Origin: Donghicola tyrosinivorans
GTDB taxonomy: Bacteria > Pseudomonadota > Alphaproteobacteria > Rhodobacterales > Rhodobacteraceae
Direction of reading: 5' to 3'
Assembly (NCBI RefSeq): GCF_003003355.1
Contig: NZ_PVTQ01000015.1
Span: 1 to 64,000, forward strand
DNA length: 64,000 bases
Shown here: positions 19,376-27,331 of the stretch, in pieces
Layout of the letters: each line of letters begins with the position of its first letter
Position numbering within the stretch: the first letter of the stretch is position 1
The notes under the pieces: model-generated
What the model was told of the DNA's origin: nothing
The model's input: only the letters and a program-made list of their open reading frames with translations
The model's database searches: none
Translations under genes and position numbers: made by a program

Positions 19376-20022
19376 TTGACTGTGAACTCCACAGGCGTGA
19401 CCAGCCACATCTTGGGGCTCATCATCTTGAAGACGCCGGTCACCTCAACGGTTTTGCCGGTCAGCGAGTCACGGTCCAGCCCTTCCAGAACCTCGGCCTT
19501 CATGACGTTGTTAATGCCCGCACCGGCGTTCTGGTATTCGATCTGGTTGGTGAAGGCGCCGAACTCGATTTTGCCGGTGGCATCGCGCAGGTCGGTGCCG
19601 TTTACCGCAGGGCCGGTCTGCACGCGGACCTTGGCGTCCTGCATCCCGTCGATGTTGACGTAGAAGGTGCCCGATTTCCCTTCGCCGACAACGCCGGTGA
19701 AGGTCACAGGGATCACAGGGGCGATGCCTGCGGGCGTGCCGTATTTGGTGCCAGCAGCGGTCTTGTCGGCAATTGCGGCATCAAAGAAGGTTTTGGCGTC
19801 CACCGCCTTAGCCTTCACGAAATCGCGGATTTCAGGGAATTTCTCGGCCCCGAACGCGTCGGGGGAAAAGCCCTGCTGGCGGGCGTCCTGTTCTGATCCG
19901 ATGCGAACAACAGTTGTATCCAGCGCCATCGCCGCCAGTAGCGCGATGCCGACAGCACCTGCGATCATCCGGCCTTTACTGGCGCGAGCAGGGGCGCGGG
20001 TTTGGGAAAGATTGGCACTCAT
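19372..20022 (-). CDS. DUF2291 periplasmic protein of the polyol transporter operon
   Basis: A 216-residue protein with one N-terminal membrane anchor (MIAGAVGIALLAAMALDTTVV) and a periplasmic beta-rich domain (GEGKSGTFYVNIDGM, KMMSPKMWLVTPVEFTVK). DUF2291 proteins occur with ribose-type polyol importers in rhizobia and relatives, and no biochemical role is known. I use ATG 20022, which has an AAGGG site; ATG 20040 is possible but has none. It is the first gene of the four-gene transporter operon. Confidence 0.8.
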   Translation of the reverse strand: MSANLSQTRAPARASKGRMIAGAVGIALLAAMALDTTVVRIGSEQDARQQGFSPDAFGAEKFPEIRDFVKAKAVDAKTFFDAAIADKTAAGTKYGTPAGIAPVIPVTFTGVVGEGKSGTFYVNIDGMQDAKVRVQTGPAVNGTDLRDATGKIEFGAFTNQIEYQNAGAGINNVMKAEVLEGLDRDSLTGKTVEVTGVFKMMSPKMWLVTPVEFTVK

Positions 20023-20109
20023 GCGGTGGCCCTTTTTCATGGGTGAGATCAGGGCAGCACGCGGTCCCCATACGGGTGGCGCCGCCCTGTTTCAGCTCAA
20101 TGGCAGGTG

Positions 20110-20157
20110 TCAGATGTCGCGCAGCGGCGCGGGCTGAGGCGTGTGATGCAGTCTCAT
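20110..20157 (-). CDS. Possible 15-residue leader peptide of the polyol ABC operon
   Basis: The ORF encodes MRLHHTPQPAPLRDI. Its ATG at 20157 is preceded by CGGAGGAGACACC, one of the best ribosome sites in the window. It ends about 90 bases before the DUF2291 start. The short length and leader position suggest a regulatory upstream peptide or translational coupling device, but nothing beyond the ribosome site proves translation. Confidence 0.4.
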   Translation of the reverse strand: MRLHHTPQPAPLRDI

Positions 20158-20688
20158 GGTGTCTCCTCCGGTTTGCGCTCCGGCGCGCCCTCCACTGCGC
20201 GTTGGTCCGGATCGCCAGCCCATGGGGCTGTGATATAATTATGTTATAAGAGGGGGCTCCGGGCGATAGGATCGACCGGCTTTCCCCGTCAAATGCGATG
20301 ACTTTCCCGCCTGATCCGCCGGTTCCAAGGGCGCAGCCCGTTTGCCCGCAAGGGCAAAAAAGGGCCGTCAGTGCCGGGCGCAAAACCATAAAGACCCAGA
20401 TATAGGGTCAAAACTGCGCTGAAACTCGTCAGATTCGGCGGGAACGCCCCGCTGATAGGAATGAACCTTAACTGAAAAATTTTTCGACGGAAGAAAAAAA
20501 TTACATGTACAGAAATATTTTTCTACGTTATGTCTGTGATAGATCGGCGCCCCTGTGGCGCTGCGCCTTGCACTTATTGCGATTTTTGGATGCCCTAGGG
20601 TGTCCGCTGCGCATGTGTCGGGCCGGAGGAGAATGATTTGATTGCTTGCGGAGGGGCATTGCGCCTGCCGCTGGCAGCAGGAGGAGCG
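20158..20688. promoter_or_regulatory. Divergent promoter region between the polyol ABC operon and eryA
   Basis: About 530 bases without a confident gene. TATAA-N5-TTATA (20234-20248) is a likely core of the leftward promoter. An AT-rich patch at 20470-20530 carries two palindromes, listed separately, and probably the rightward promoter. The ribosome site GCAGGAGGAGCG at 20677-20688 fixes the eryA start. Confidence 0.6.
20474..20523. promoter_or_regulatory. Two candidate EryD operators upstream of eryA
   Basis: GAAAAATTTTTC at 20474-20485 is a perfect 12-bp palindrome. GAAATATTTTTC at 20512-20523 differs at two positions. Both are flanked on the left by CT or CA, as in CTGAAAAATTTTTC and CAGAAATATTTTTC. 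A closely related GTAAAATTTTTC lies before eryD. The recurrence suggests one regulator; EryD is the obvious candidate. Confidence 0.5.
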
Positions 20689-22326
20689 ATGTCACAGCAA
20701 CAGGACATCATCATCGGAATCGATGCGGGCACGTCCGTGATCAAGGCTGTCGCTTTTGATCTGGCGGGGTGTCAGTTGGAAAGCGCGTCGGTGCTGAACC
20801 ACTATCTGACCGGCGCAGACGGGTCCGCCTGCCAGTCCTTGGGGCGCACGTGGGATGACTGCGCGGCGGCTCTGCGCGGTTTGGGCGAAAAGGTCGACGG
20901 TCTGGCGCGGCGCACGGCGGCTGTAGCGGTGACGGCGCAAGGGGATGGTACTTGGCTGGTGGGGCAGGGCAACACGCCGGTCTCGAATGCATGGCTGTGG
21001 CTGGATGCGCGTGCGGCCCCTACGGTGCAGGATCTGGCGGCGGGTGAGTTGAACCGTGCGCGGTTCGAGGCGACTGGCACTGGTCTGAACACCTGCCAAC
21101 AGGGCACGCAGATGGCCCATATGGACCGCTACGCGCCCCATCTTCTGGATCAAGCCGAGGTCGCGCTGCACTGCAAGGACTGGCTCTATCTGTGTCTGAC
21201 TGGTCAGCGGGCGACGGACCCGTCGGAATGCAGCTTTACCTTCGGCAACTTCCGCACCCGCGACTACGATGATCTGGTGATCGAGGCTTTGGGCCTTACC
21301 CACCGCCGGCACCTGCTGCCCCCTGTGGTGGATGGGTCGCAGGTGACGCACTCCTTAACGGCTGATGCTGCGGCGCAGACGGGCCTTCTGGCCGGAACGC
21401 CTGTGTCACTGGGCTATGTGGATATGGTGATGACCGCGCTGGGGGCTGGCGTGCATACGGGTGACGCGGGGGCGGCTTGTTCGACCGTGGGCTCGACCGG
21501 CGTGCATATGTTGGCCAAACCCTCAGATCAGGTGCATCTGAATGCGGAAGGCACCGGCTATGTGATCGCGCTGCCTGTGCCGGGCATTGTGACTCAGGTC
21601 CAGACCAATATGGCGGCGACGTTGAACATTGACTGGGCCTTGCGCCTTGCCGCTGATCTGATGAGCGCCACGGGCCGAGAGGTTCAATATTCCGAGCTGG
21701 TCCAGCACATCGAAGGCTGGTTGTCCCAGAGCAAACCGGGCCAGATTTTGTACCACCCCTATATCTCAGAGGCGGGCGAGCGTGGGCCGTTCGTGAATGC
21801 CAATGCCCGAGCGGGCTTTGTCGGCCTGACCGCACACCATCGCTTTGCTGATCTGTTGCGCGGCGTGGTCGAAGGTTTGGGGATGGCAGCACGCGATTGC
21901 TACGCGGCGATGGGCGATGCGCCGACCGAATTGCGCCTAACTGGCGGGGCGGCACGCTCTGCCGCGTTGCGGGGCGTGCTGGCGGCCAGCGTGAAAGCGC
22001 CCGTTCGCGTGTCCCAGCGGGATGAGGCAGGCGCGGCGGGCTGCGCCATGATGGCCGCTGTCGCGATCGGGGCCTACGACACGATGGATGATTGCATCGC
22101 GGAATGGGTGACGCCGCTGCTTGGCGCACCCGAGGCCCCCGATGCGGACCTCTCGGCAATCTATGACCGGAACTATCCGGCCTATGTGGCCACCCGTCAG
22201 GCGATGGTGCCTGTCTGGGACACTTTGGCGGGGGATCCCCGCGCCCCTTGGGTGCAGGCGACCGATCCCCATGACGAACACACTGACATGACGTTGGACG
22301 CAACCCTCGCGTCCCAGAGGAGCTAA
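20689..22326 (+). CDS. eryA: Erythritol kinase-like FGGY carbohydrate kinase
   Basis: A 545-residue cytoplasmic FGGY kinase. The N-terminal phosphate motif IIGIDAGTSVIKAVAFDL and the C-terminal LRLTGGAARSAALRGVLAASV are characteristic. In Brucella EryA phosphorylates erythritol to L-erythritol 4-phosphate. The match here rests on the family plus the eryB-eryC-eryD context; another tetritol or pentitol is possible. ATG 20689 is strongly supported by GGAGGAG. The stop is 3 bases before eryB. Confidence 0.85.
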   Translation: MSQQQDIIIGIDAGTSVIKAVAFDLAGCQLESASVLNHYLTGADGSACQSLGRTWDDCAAALRGLGEKVDGLARRTAAVAVTAQGDGTWLVGQGNTPVSNAWLWLDARAAPTVQDLAAGELNRARFEATGTGLNTCQQGTQMAHMDRYAPHLLDQAEVALHCKDWLYLCLTGQRATDPSECSFTFGNFRTRDYDDLVIEALGLTHRRHLLPPVVDGSQVTHSLTADAAAQTGLLAGTPVSLGYVDMVMTALGAGVHTGDAGAACSTVGSTGVHMLAKPSDQVHLNAEGTGYVIALPVPGIVTQVQTNMAATLNIDWALRLAADLMSATGREVQYSELVQHIEGWLSQSKPGQILYHPYISEAGERGPFVNANARAGFVGLTAHHRFADLLRGVVEGLGMAARDCYAAMGDAPTELRLTGGAARSAALRGVLAASVKAPVRVSQRDEAGAAGCAMMAAVAIGAYDTMDDCIAEWVTPLLGAPEAPDADLSAIYDRNYPAYVATRQAMVPVWDTLAGDPRAPWVQATDPHDEHTDMTLDATLASQRS

Positions 22327-22329
22327 GCC

Positions 22330-23838
22330 ATGACCGAAACGATGGTCGATCTGTTTGTAATCGGCGGCGGGATCAACGGCGCTGGCGTGGCTCGGGATGC
22401 AGCGGGGCGGGGCCTGTCGGTGGTGCTGTGCGAAAAGGATGACTTGGCGCAGGGGACTTCTTCACGCTCGGGCAAGCTGGTTCACGGGGGCCTGCGGTAT
22501 CTGGAGTACTACGAATTCCGTCTGGTGCGCGAAGCCCTGATCGAGCGTGAAGTGCTGATGAACGCCGCGCCCCATATCATCTGGCCCATGCGCTTTGTCC
22601 TGCCCCATTCGCCCGATGACCGGCCAGCGTGGTTGGTGCGGTTGGGGCTGTTTCTGTACGATCACCTTGGTGGGCGCAAAAAGCTGCCCGGCACCCGCAC
22701 CCTGAACCTGCGCCGCGATCCCGAAGGGGCGCCGATCATGGATCAGTATACGCGGGGCTTTGAATATTCCGATTGCTGGGTCGATGACGCCCGCCTTGTG
22801 GTTTTGAACGCCGTGGACGCTGCCGAGCGTGGCGCAACGGTTCTGACCCGCACTGCCTGCACCAGTGCCCGCCGCGAAGGTGGTGCATGGACCGTGACCA
22901 CCAAGAACAGTGTCACGGGCGAAGAGCGTACCTATCGCGCCAAATGCATCGTGAATGCGGCGGGGCCGTGGGTGTCGCAGGTGATCAACAACGTCGCGGG
23001 ATCAAACTCGACCCGCAACGTGCGTTTGGTCAAAGGCAGCCACATTATCGTGCCGAAATTCTGGGAAGGGCAGCAGGCCTATCTGGTACAGAACCACGAT
23101 AAGCGCGTGATCTTTATCAACCCCTATGAGGGCGACAAGGCGCTGATTGGCACCACCGACATCAGCTATGAGGGCCGCGCCGAAGAGGTGACGGCGGATG
23201 AGTCCGAGATCGACTATCTGATCAAGGCCGTGAACCGCTATTTCAAGGAAAAGCTGCGGCGCGAGGATGTGGTGCAAAGCTTCTCTGGCGTGCGGCCCTT
23301 GTTTGACGACGGGCAGGGCAACCCTAGCGCCGTGACGCGGGACTATGTGTTCGATATTGACGATCAAGGCGGCGCGGTGATGCTGAACATCTTCGGCGGC
23401 AAGATCACCACCTTCCGCGAACTGGCCGAGCGTGGCCTGCACAAGATCGCCGACTACTTCCCGCAGATGACGGGGGATTGGACCGAAACCGCACCGCTGC
23501 CCGGTGGTGATATGCCGAACGCCGACTATGAAGCGTTTCGCGAACAGATGAAGGCCAATTATCCGTGGATGCCCCGCGTCCTGCGCAAGCACTACGGGCG
23601 GCTTTACGGCACCCGCATCGCGCAGATCGCGGCTGGGGCCACGTCGCTGGACGGGCTGGGGCGGCACTTTGGCGGCAACCTTTATGAGGCCGAGGTGACC
23701 TATCTGGTCCAAAACGAATGGGCGCAGACCGCCGAGGATATCCTCTGGCGGCGCACCAAGCACCGTTTGCATCTGACGCAGGCCGAACAGGCCGCCTTTA
23801 CCGAGTGGTTTGACACACAGTTCCAGAAAGCGGCGTAA
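22330..23838 (+). CDS. eryB: FAD-dependent erythritol-phosphate dehydrogenase (GlpD family)
   Basis: A 502-residue flavoprotein of the aerobic glycerol-3-phosphate dehydrogenase family. The dinucleotide-binding motif VIGGGINGAGVARDAAGRGL starts at about residue 11, and a GTSSRSGKLVHGGLRYLEYYEF block follows. EryB oxidises erythritol 4-phosphate to 3-tetrulose 4-phosphate and passes electrons to quinone at the membrane. Sequence alone cannot separate it from GlpD; the kinase before it and eryC after it favour EryB. Ribosome site GAGGAG precedes ATG 22330. Confidence 0.85.
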   Translation: MTETMVDLFVIGGGINGAGVARDAAGRGLSVVLCEKDDLAQGTSSRSGKLVHGGLRYLEYYEFRLVREALIEREVLMNAAPHIIWPMRFVLPHSPDDRPAWLVRLGLFLYDHLGGRKKLPGTRTLNLRRDPEGAPIMDQYTRGFEYSDCWVDDARLVVLNAVDAAERGATVLTRTACTSARREGGAWTVTTKNSVTGEERTYRAKCIVNAAGPWVSQVINNVAGSNSTRNVRLVKGSHIIVPKFWEGQQAYLVQNHDKRVIFINPYEGDKALIGTTDISYEGRAEEVTADESEIDYLIKAVNRYFKEKLRREDVVQSFSGVRPLFDDGQGNPSAVTRDYVFDIDDQGGAVMLNIFGGKITTFRELAERGLHKIADYFPQMTGDWTETAPLPGGDMPNADYEAFREQMKANYPWMPRVLRKHYGRLYGTRIAQIAAGATSLDGLGRHFGGNLYEAEVTYLVQNEWAQTAEDILWRRTKHRLHLTQAEQAAFTEWFDTQFQKAA

Positions 23839-23841
23839 CCC

Positions 23842-24774
23842 ATGGCTTTGACACTTTCTTTGAACACCAATCCGTTGGTGAACCGTTTCGCTGACCCTGA
23901 TGATTTTATTGACACCGTCGCGCGCGATCTGAAAATTCGCGATTTGCAGCTTACCCATGAGTTTATCAATCCCAGCTGGCAGGCCAGCACCATCCGCCGT
24001 CTGACCCGCCAGATGAAGGCGGCGATGGACCGGACCGGTGTGCGCGTGACCAGCGGCATGACGGGGCCTTACGGGCGGCTGAACCACTTTGGCCATCCGG
24101 ACCGTGACGTGCGGCGTTATTACGTGGATTGGTTCAAGGCGTTCTCGGACATCATTGCCGACCTTGGCGGTACGTCCGTGGGCACTCAGTTCGCGATCTT
24201 TACCTATCAGGACTATGACGATGCGCAGCGCCGCGAAGACCTGATCCAGATCGCCATCGACTGCTGGGCCGAGGTGGCCGAGCACGCCAAGGGCGCAGGG
24301 CTGGACTATGTGTTCTGGGAGCCGATGAGCATCGGTCGTGAATTCGGTGAAACCATCGATGCCTGTATGCAGCTGCAAGAACGCCTGACTGCCGCGGATA
24401 TGCCGATCCCCATGTGGATGATGGCCGATATCGATCATGGCGATGTGACCAGTGCGAACCCTGATGACTTTGATCCCTACGCGTGGGCGCGGGCGGTGCC
24501 GAAGGTCAGTCCGATCATCCACATCAAGCAATCACTGATGGATAAGGGCGGGCACCGTCCCTTTACCGCCGCCTTCAACGCTAAGGGTCGTATCCAGCCC
24601 GAACCGCTGCTGGCGGCTTTTCAAGAGGGCGGGGCGCAGGACAATGAAATTTGCCTCGAGCTATCGTTCAAAGAGCGCGAACCCAACGACAGAGAGGTGA
24701 TTCCGCAGATCGCTGAAAGCATCGCGTTCTGGGCGCCGCACATCGATAGCGGCGTGCAGGACCTGAATATTTAG
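23842..24774 (+). CDS. eryC: Tetrulose-4-phosphate racemase/epimerase (EryC, TIM-barrel)
   Basis: A 310-residue protein of the AP-endonuclease-2/xylose isomerase-like TIM-barrel group. Metal and acid residues lie in WEPMSIGREF, MADIDHGD and the C-terminal ICLELSFKEREPND. In Brucella EryC is described as racemising L- and D-3-tetrulose 4-phosphate. The length and position after eryB agree with that family. It starts 3 bases after eryB and ends about 90 bases before the FMN riboswitch. Confidence 0.82.
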   Translation: MALTLSLNTNPLVNRFADPDDFIDTVARDLKIRDLQLTHEFINPSWQASTIRRLTRQMKAAMDRTGVRVTSGMTGPYGRLNHFGHPDRDVRRYYVDWFKAFSDIIADLGGTSVGTQFAIFTYQDYDDAQRREDLIQIAIDCWAEVAEHAKGAGLDYVFWEPMSIGREFGETIDACMQLQERLTAADMPIPMWMMADIDHGDVTSANPDDFDPYAWARAVPKVSPIIHIKQSLMDKGGHRPFTAAFNAKGRIQPEPLLAAFQEGGAQDNEICLELSFKEREPNDREVIPQIAESIAFWAPHIDSGVQDLNI

Positions 24775-24860
24775 GTCGACGTAGGGGCGAAAGGCGCGTT
24801 TGGCCCGAAAAAGTCGCCTGTGGTGCTTGAACTTGGGCGCAGGGGCAGGCACATCTAAGA

Positions 24861-24992
24861 CGTTCTCAGGGCGGGGTGAAATTCCCCACCGGCGGTTATA
24901 GCCCGCGAGCGCCTGCCACAGCGGCAGGGTCTAGCAGATCCGGTGAAATTCCGGGGCCGACGGTTAAAGTCCGGATGGAAGAGGATGGTCAG
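24861..24992 (+). ncRNA. FMN riboswitch (RFN element)
   Basis: The stretch carries the conserved RFN blocks: GGCGGGGTGAAATTCCCCAC, then CCGGCGGTTATAGCCCGCGAG, a variable GCCTGCC stem, then GATCCGGTGAAATTCCGG, GGCCGACGGTTAAAGTCCGGATG and GAAGAGGA, taken in that order. It is a six-way junction that binds FMN. The sole gene directly downstream is ribH2. Bounds are approximate by a few bases. Confidence 0.95.
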
Positions 24993-25029
24993 TGGCAGCG
25001 CCTTCGTGCGGGGCCAGTGGCTTCTATCG

Positions 25030-25056
25030 CCTTGGGACCATTTGATAATACCAAGG
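25030..25056 (+). promoter_or_regulatory. Ribosome-site-sequestering hairpin of the FMN riboswitch
   Basis: CCTTGG (25030-25035) pairs with CCAAGG (25051-25056). The right arm includes the AAGG of the ribH2 ribosome site, 8 bases before ATG 25065. No T-run follows, so control of translation initiation is more likely than transcription termination. Confidence 0.6.
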
Positions 25057-25064
25057 ATGGTTCC

Positions 25065-25502
25065 ATGACTGAAAAACTGAATATCGCCTTCATCAAAGCT
25101 CGTTGGCACGCGGACATCGTCGATCAGGCGCTGGCTGGGTTCAAAGCCGATATGGATGGCTCTGATGTGGCTTATGATCTGACCACCATCGACGTGCCGG
25201 GAGCGTTTGAAATGCCCCTGCTGGCGAAAAAGCTGGGTGAGACCGGCAAGTACGACGCCATCGTCTGCGCCGCGCTGGTGGTGGATGGCGGCATCTACCG
25301 TCACGACTTTGTGGCCCAAGCGGTTGTGACCGGCCTGATGGACGCGCAGCTGGCGACCGGCGTTCCGACCTACTCGGTCTCACTGACGCCGCACCACTTC
25401 CAGCCGAGCCAGGAGCACACCGGCTTTTACTATGACCACTTCGTGAAAAAAGGCGCAGAGGCCGCGCATGCGGTCCGCATGGTCGCAGCGATCAACATCT
25501 GA
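25065..25502 (+). CDS. ribH: 6,7-dimethyl-8-ribityllumazine synthase, type II (RibH2-like)
   Basis: The enzyme condenses 3,4-dihydroxy-2-butanone 4-phosphate with the ribitylaminopyrimidine to give the riboflavin precursor. The 145 residues carry FIKARWHADIVDQAL, DVPGAFEMPL, GGIYRHDFVAQAV and TPHHF, which match the decameric type II RibH2 of Brucella and Mesorhizobium more closely than ordinary RibH. ATG 25065 follows AAGGA and the riboswitch. It sits between eryC and eryD and ends in its own terminator. It may be an accessory paralogue; a housekeeping ribH would be elsewhere. Confidence 0.92.
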   Translation: MTEKLNIAFIKARWHADIVDQALAGFKADMDGSDVAYDLTTIDVPGAFEMPLLAKKLGETGKYDAIVCAALVVDGGIYRHDFVAQAVVTGLMDAQLATGVPTYSVSLTPHHFQPSQEHTGFYYDHFVKKGAEAAHAVRMVAAINI

Positions 25503-25531
25503 TAGCGCAACGCGAAGAGCATCTGATAAGA

Positions 25532-25564
25532 AAAGGGCGGTCCTGCACGGATCGCCCTTTTTTC
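25532..25564 (+). terminator. Rho-independent terminator after ribH2
   Basis: AAAGGGCG-GTCC pairs with GGAT-CGCCCTT around TGCAC and is followed by six T. It separates ribH2 from eryD. Confidence 0.88.
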
Positions 25565-25583
25565 TAGAAAGCGCTTTACCTTT

Positions 25584-25619
25584 CTGGAATTTTTTTACAA
25601 CATCGGTAAAATTTTTCAG
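25584..25619. promoter_or_regulatory. Candidate EryD autoregulatory operator
   Basis: CTGGAA-T7-AC (25584-25598) and GTAAAA-T5-CAG (25605-25619, right arm) form an imperfect dyad centred near 25602. The right arm matches 11 of 12 bases of the palindrome at 20474. It lies 13-48 bases before the eryD start. Confidence 0.5.
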
Positions 25620-25631
25620 GAGATCAAGGGT

Positions 25632-26582
25632 TTGGCCAAGAACGGCGCAAATATCGATGCGGATATGTCTTTGTGCCTACGGGCAGCGTGGCTGCATTAC
25701 GCGGGCGGTTTGACACAGGCCGCCGTGGCCAAGCGGCTGGGGGTCCCTTCGGTGAAGGCCCATCGCCTGATCGCCCGTGCCGTGGCCGAAGGCGCGGTGA
25801 AGATCACCGTTGAAGGCGATATCGTGGAATGCGTCGGCCTTGAGGTGGCGCTGTGTGACCGCTTTGGGCTGGAGTTCTGCGAGGTTGCGCCCGACATCGG
25901 AGAAGAGGGGCTGCCGCTGCGGACCTTGGGTCTTGCCGGTTCCAGCTATCTTAAGCGCGAATTGGAGAACGGCGACTACGCGGTCATCGGTTTGGCCCAC
26001 GGGCGGACGTTGGCTGCGATGGTCCAGCAGTTGCCTCGGATGGAGTTGCTGCAACAGCGCTTTGTGTCCTTGCTTGGCGGGCTGGCACGGAACTTTTCAG
26101 CGAACCCCCATGAGGTGATGCACCGGCTGGCGGAAAAGACCGGCGCGCAGGCCTTTATGATGCCGGTGCCGTTCTTTGCGAACTCGGTCGAGGATCGCGA
26201 GGTCATGCTGCACCAGAAAGGCGTGGGCGCGGTCTTCGAGATGGCCAACAGCGCCGATCTGAAGGTGGTGGGCATCGGCACGGTCGAGCCTGACGCGCAA
26301 CTGGTCAGCTCTGGCATGATCGAGCCGAGCGAAATTCAGGAAATCGCCGCTGCCGGCGGGCGGGGCGAGATGTTGGGGCATTTCTTTGATGCCAGCGGCG
26401 GCGTGATGGAGACCACCCTGACCGCGCGCACCTTGGGCGCCAGCATGAATGAGGGCGACCGGATCGTGGCGATTGCGGGCGGGCCGGGTAAGGTTGAGGC
26501 GATCCACGCGGTGCTGTCCAGCGGCAAGCTGACAGGGCTGATCACCGATGAGCTGACCGCGCAGGCCCTACTGGCGCGATAA
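25632..26582 (+). CDS. eryD: SorC/DeoR-type sugar-binding transcriptional regulator
   Basis: A 316-residue regulator. An N-terminal helix-turn-helix (LTQAAVAKRLGVPSVKAHRLIARA, about residues 21-44) is followed by the SorC effector domain, a sugar-phosphate isomerase-like fold (for example VIGLAHGRTLAAMVQ and ALGASMNEGDRIVAIAGGPGKVEAIHAVL). EryD of Brucella represses the ery operon and is relieved by erythritol or its phosphate. A TTG start at 25632 is chosen because AGGAG ends 9 bases upstream; ATG 25665 is an alternative. Confidence 0.85.
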   Translation: MAKNGANIDADMSLCLRAAWLHYAGGLTQAAVAKRLGVPSVKAHRLIARAVAEGAVKITVEGDIVECVGLEVALCDRFGLEFCEVAPDIGEEGLPLRTLGLAGSSYLKRELENGDYAVIGLAHGRTLAAMVQQLPRMELLQQRFVSLLGGLARNFSANPHEVMHRLAEKTGAQAFMMPVPFFANSVEDREVMLHQKGVGAVFEMANSADLKVVGIGTVEPDAQLVSSGMIEPSEIQEIAAAGGRGEMLGHFFDASGGVMETTLTARTLGASMNEGDRIVAIAGGPGKVEAIHAVLSSGKLTGLITDELTAQALLAR

Positions 26583-26608
26583 GCGGCGATCAGCCGTTAT
26601 CAAAAGGA

Positions 26609-26635
26609 AAAGCGGCCCCCAAAGAGGGCCGCTTT
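26609..26635. terminator. Bidirectional terminator between eryD and transaldolase
   Basis: AAAGCGGCCC and GGGCCGCTTT form a perfect 10-bp stem with a 7-base loop between convergent genes. A/T flanks allow termination on both strands. Confidence 0.85.
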
Positions 26636-26663
26636 GCTGTATTCTTTGATTGTCGCCCCGTGA

Positions 26664-27317
26664 TTACAGGACGGACTGACCGGTTGCGGCCCAATCCTTG
26701 GCGAACTGCTCAAGGCCTTTGTCGGTCAGAACGTGCTTTGCCAGACCTTTGATGACTGCGGGCGGGATGGTCGCAACGTCTGCGCCAACCAGAGCCGCGT
26801 CTTTTACGTGGTTCGCGGTGCGGATCGAGGCAGCAAGGATTTCGGTCTCGAAGCCGTAGTTGTCGTAGATGTCACGGATTTCCGAGATCAGTTCCATGCC
26901 GTCGATGTTGATGTCATCCAGACGACCGATGAAGGGGCTGATGTAGGTCGCGCCTGCTTTTGCCGCCAGCAGAGCCTGATTGGCGCTGAAGCACAGGGTC
27001 ACGTTGGTTTTGATGCCCTTCTGCGAGAAGTAGCGGCATGCTTTCAGACCGTCGAGGGTCAGGGGCAGCTTGATCACGACGTTGTCGGCGATCTTTGCCA
27101 GATGCTCGCCTTCAGCGACCATGCCGTCATAGTCCATCGCGGCGACTTCTGCCGAGACGGGGCCTTCGACCAGCTCGCAAATTTCGGCGATGACTTCTTT
27201 GAAGTCACGGCCCGATTTTGCGATCAGGCTGGGGTTGGTGGTCACACCATCCAGCAGGCCGTAATCGTTCAGTTCCTTGATGTCCTCGACAACTGCGGTA
27301 TCGACGAAGAATTTCAT
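26664..27317 (-). CDS. tal: Transaldolase (small TalC/fructose-6-phosphate-aldolase-like type)
   Basis: A 217-residue TIM-barrel enzyme of the short transaldolase group. The Schiff-base lysine is Lys83 in [20 protein letters not shown] at the start and [14 protein letters not shown] are family marks. It would move a dihydroxyacetone unit between sugar phosphates such as erythrose 4-phosphate and sedoheptulose 7-phosphate or fructose 6-phosphate. It is transcribed after tkt (14-base gap), so the pair would process erythrose 4-phosphate made by the ery enzymes. Sequence alone does not exclude fructose-6-phosphate aldolase activity. Confidence 0.88.
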   Translation of the reverse strand: MKFFVDTAVVEDIKELNDYGLLDGVTTNPSLIAKSGRDFKEVIAEICELVEGPVSAEVAAMDYDGMVAEGEHLAKIADNVVIKLPLTLDGLKACRYFSQKGIKTNVTLCFSANQALLAAKAGATYISPFIGRLDDINIDGMELISEIRDIYDNYGFETEILAASIRTANHVKDAALVGADVATIPPAVIKGLAKHVLTDKGLEQFAKDWAATGQSVL

Positions 27318-27331
27318 GGCTTCTCTCCTGG

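Noticed and set aside
15704-20022. Importer for ribose or galactose rather than a polyol
   Set aside because: The RbsABC-type subunits alone cannot tell, but divergence from eryABC and the DUF2291 gene fit polyol importers of rhizobia better. I kept the ligand as probable only.
20110-20389. Minus-strand frame of about 137 codons covering the polyol ABC promoter region
   Set aside because: No ribosome site for its start and composition unlike nearby genes; only the short 15-codon ORF in another frame has a good ribosome site.
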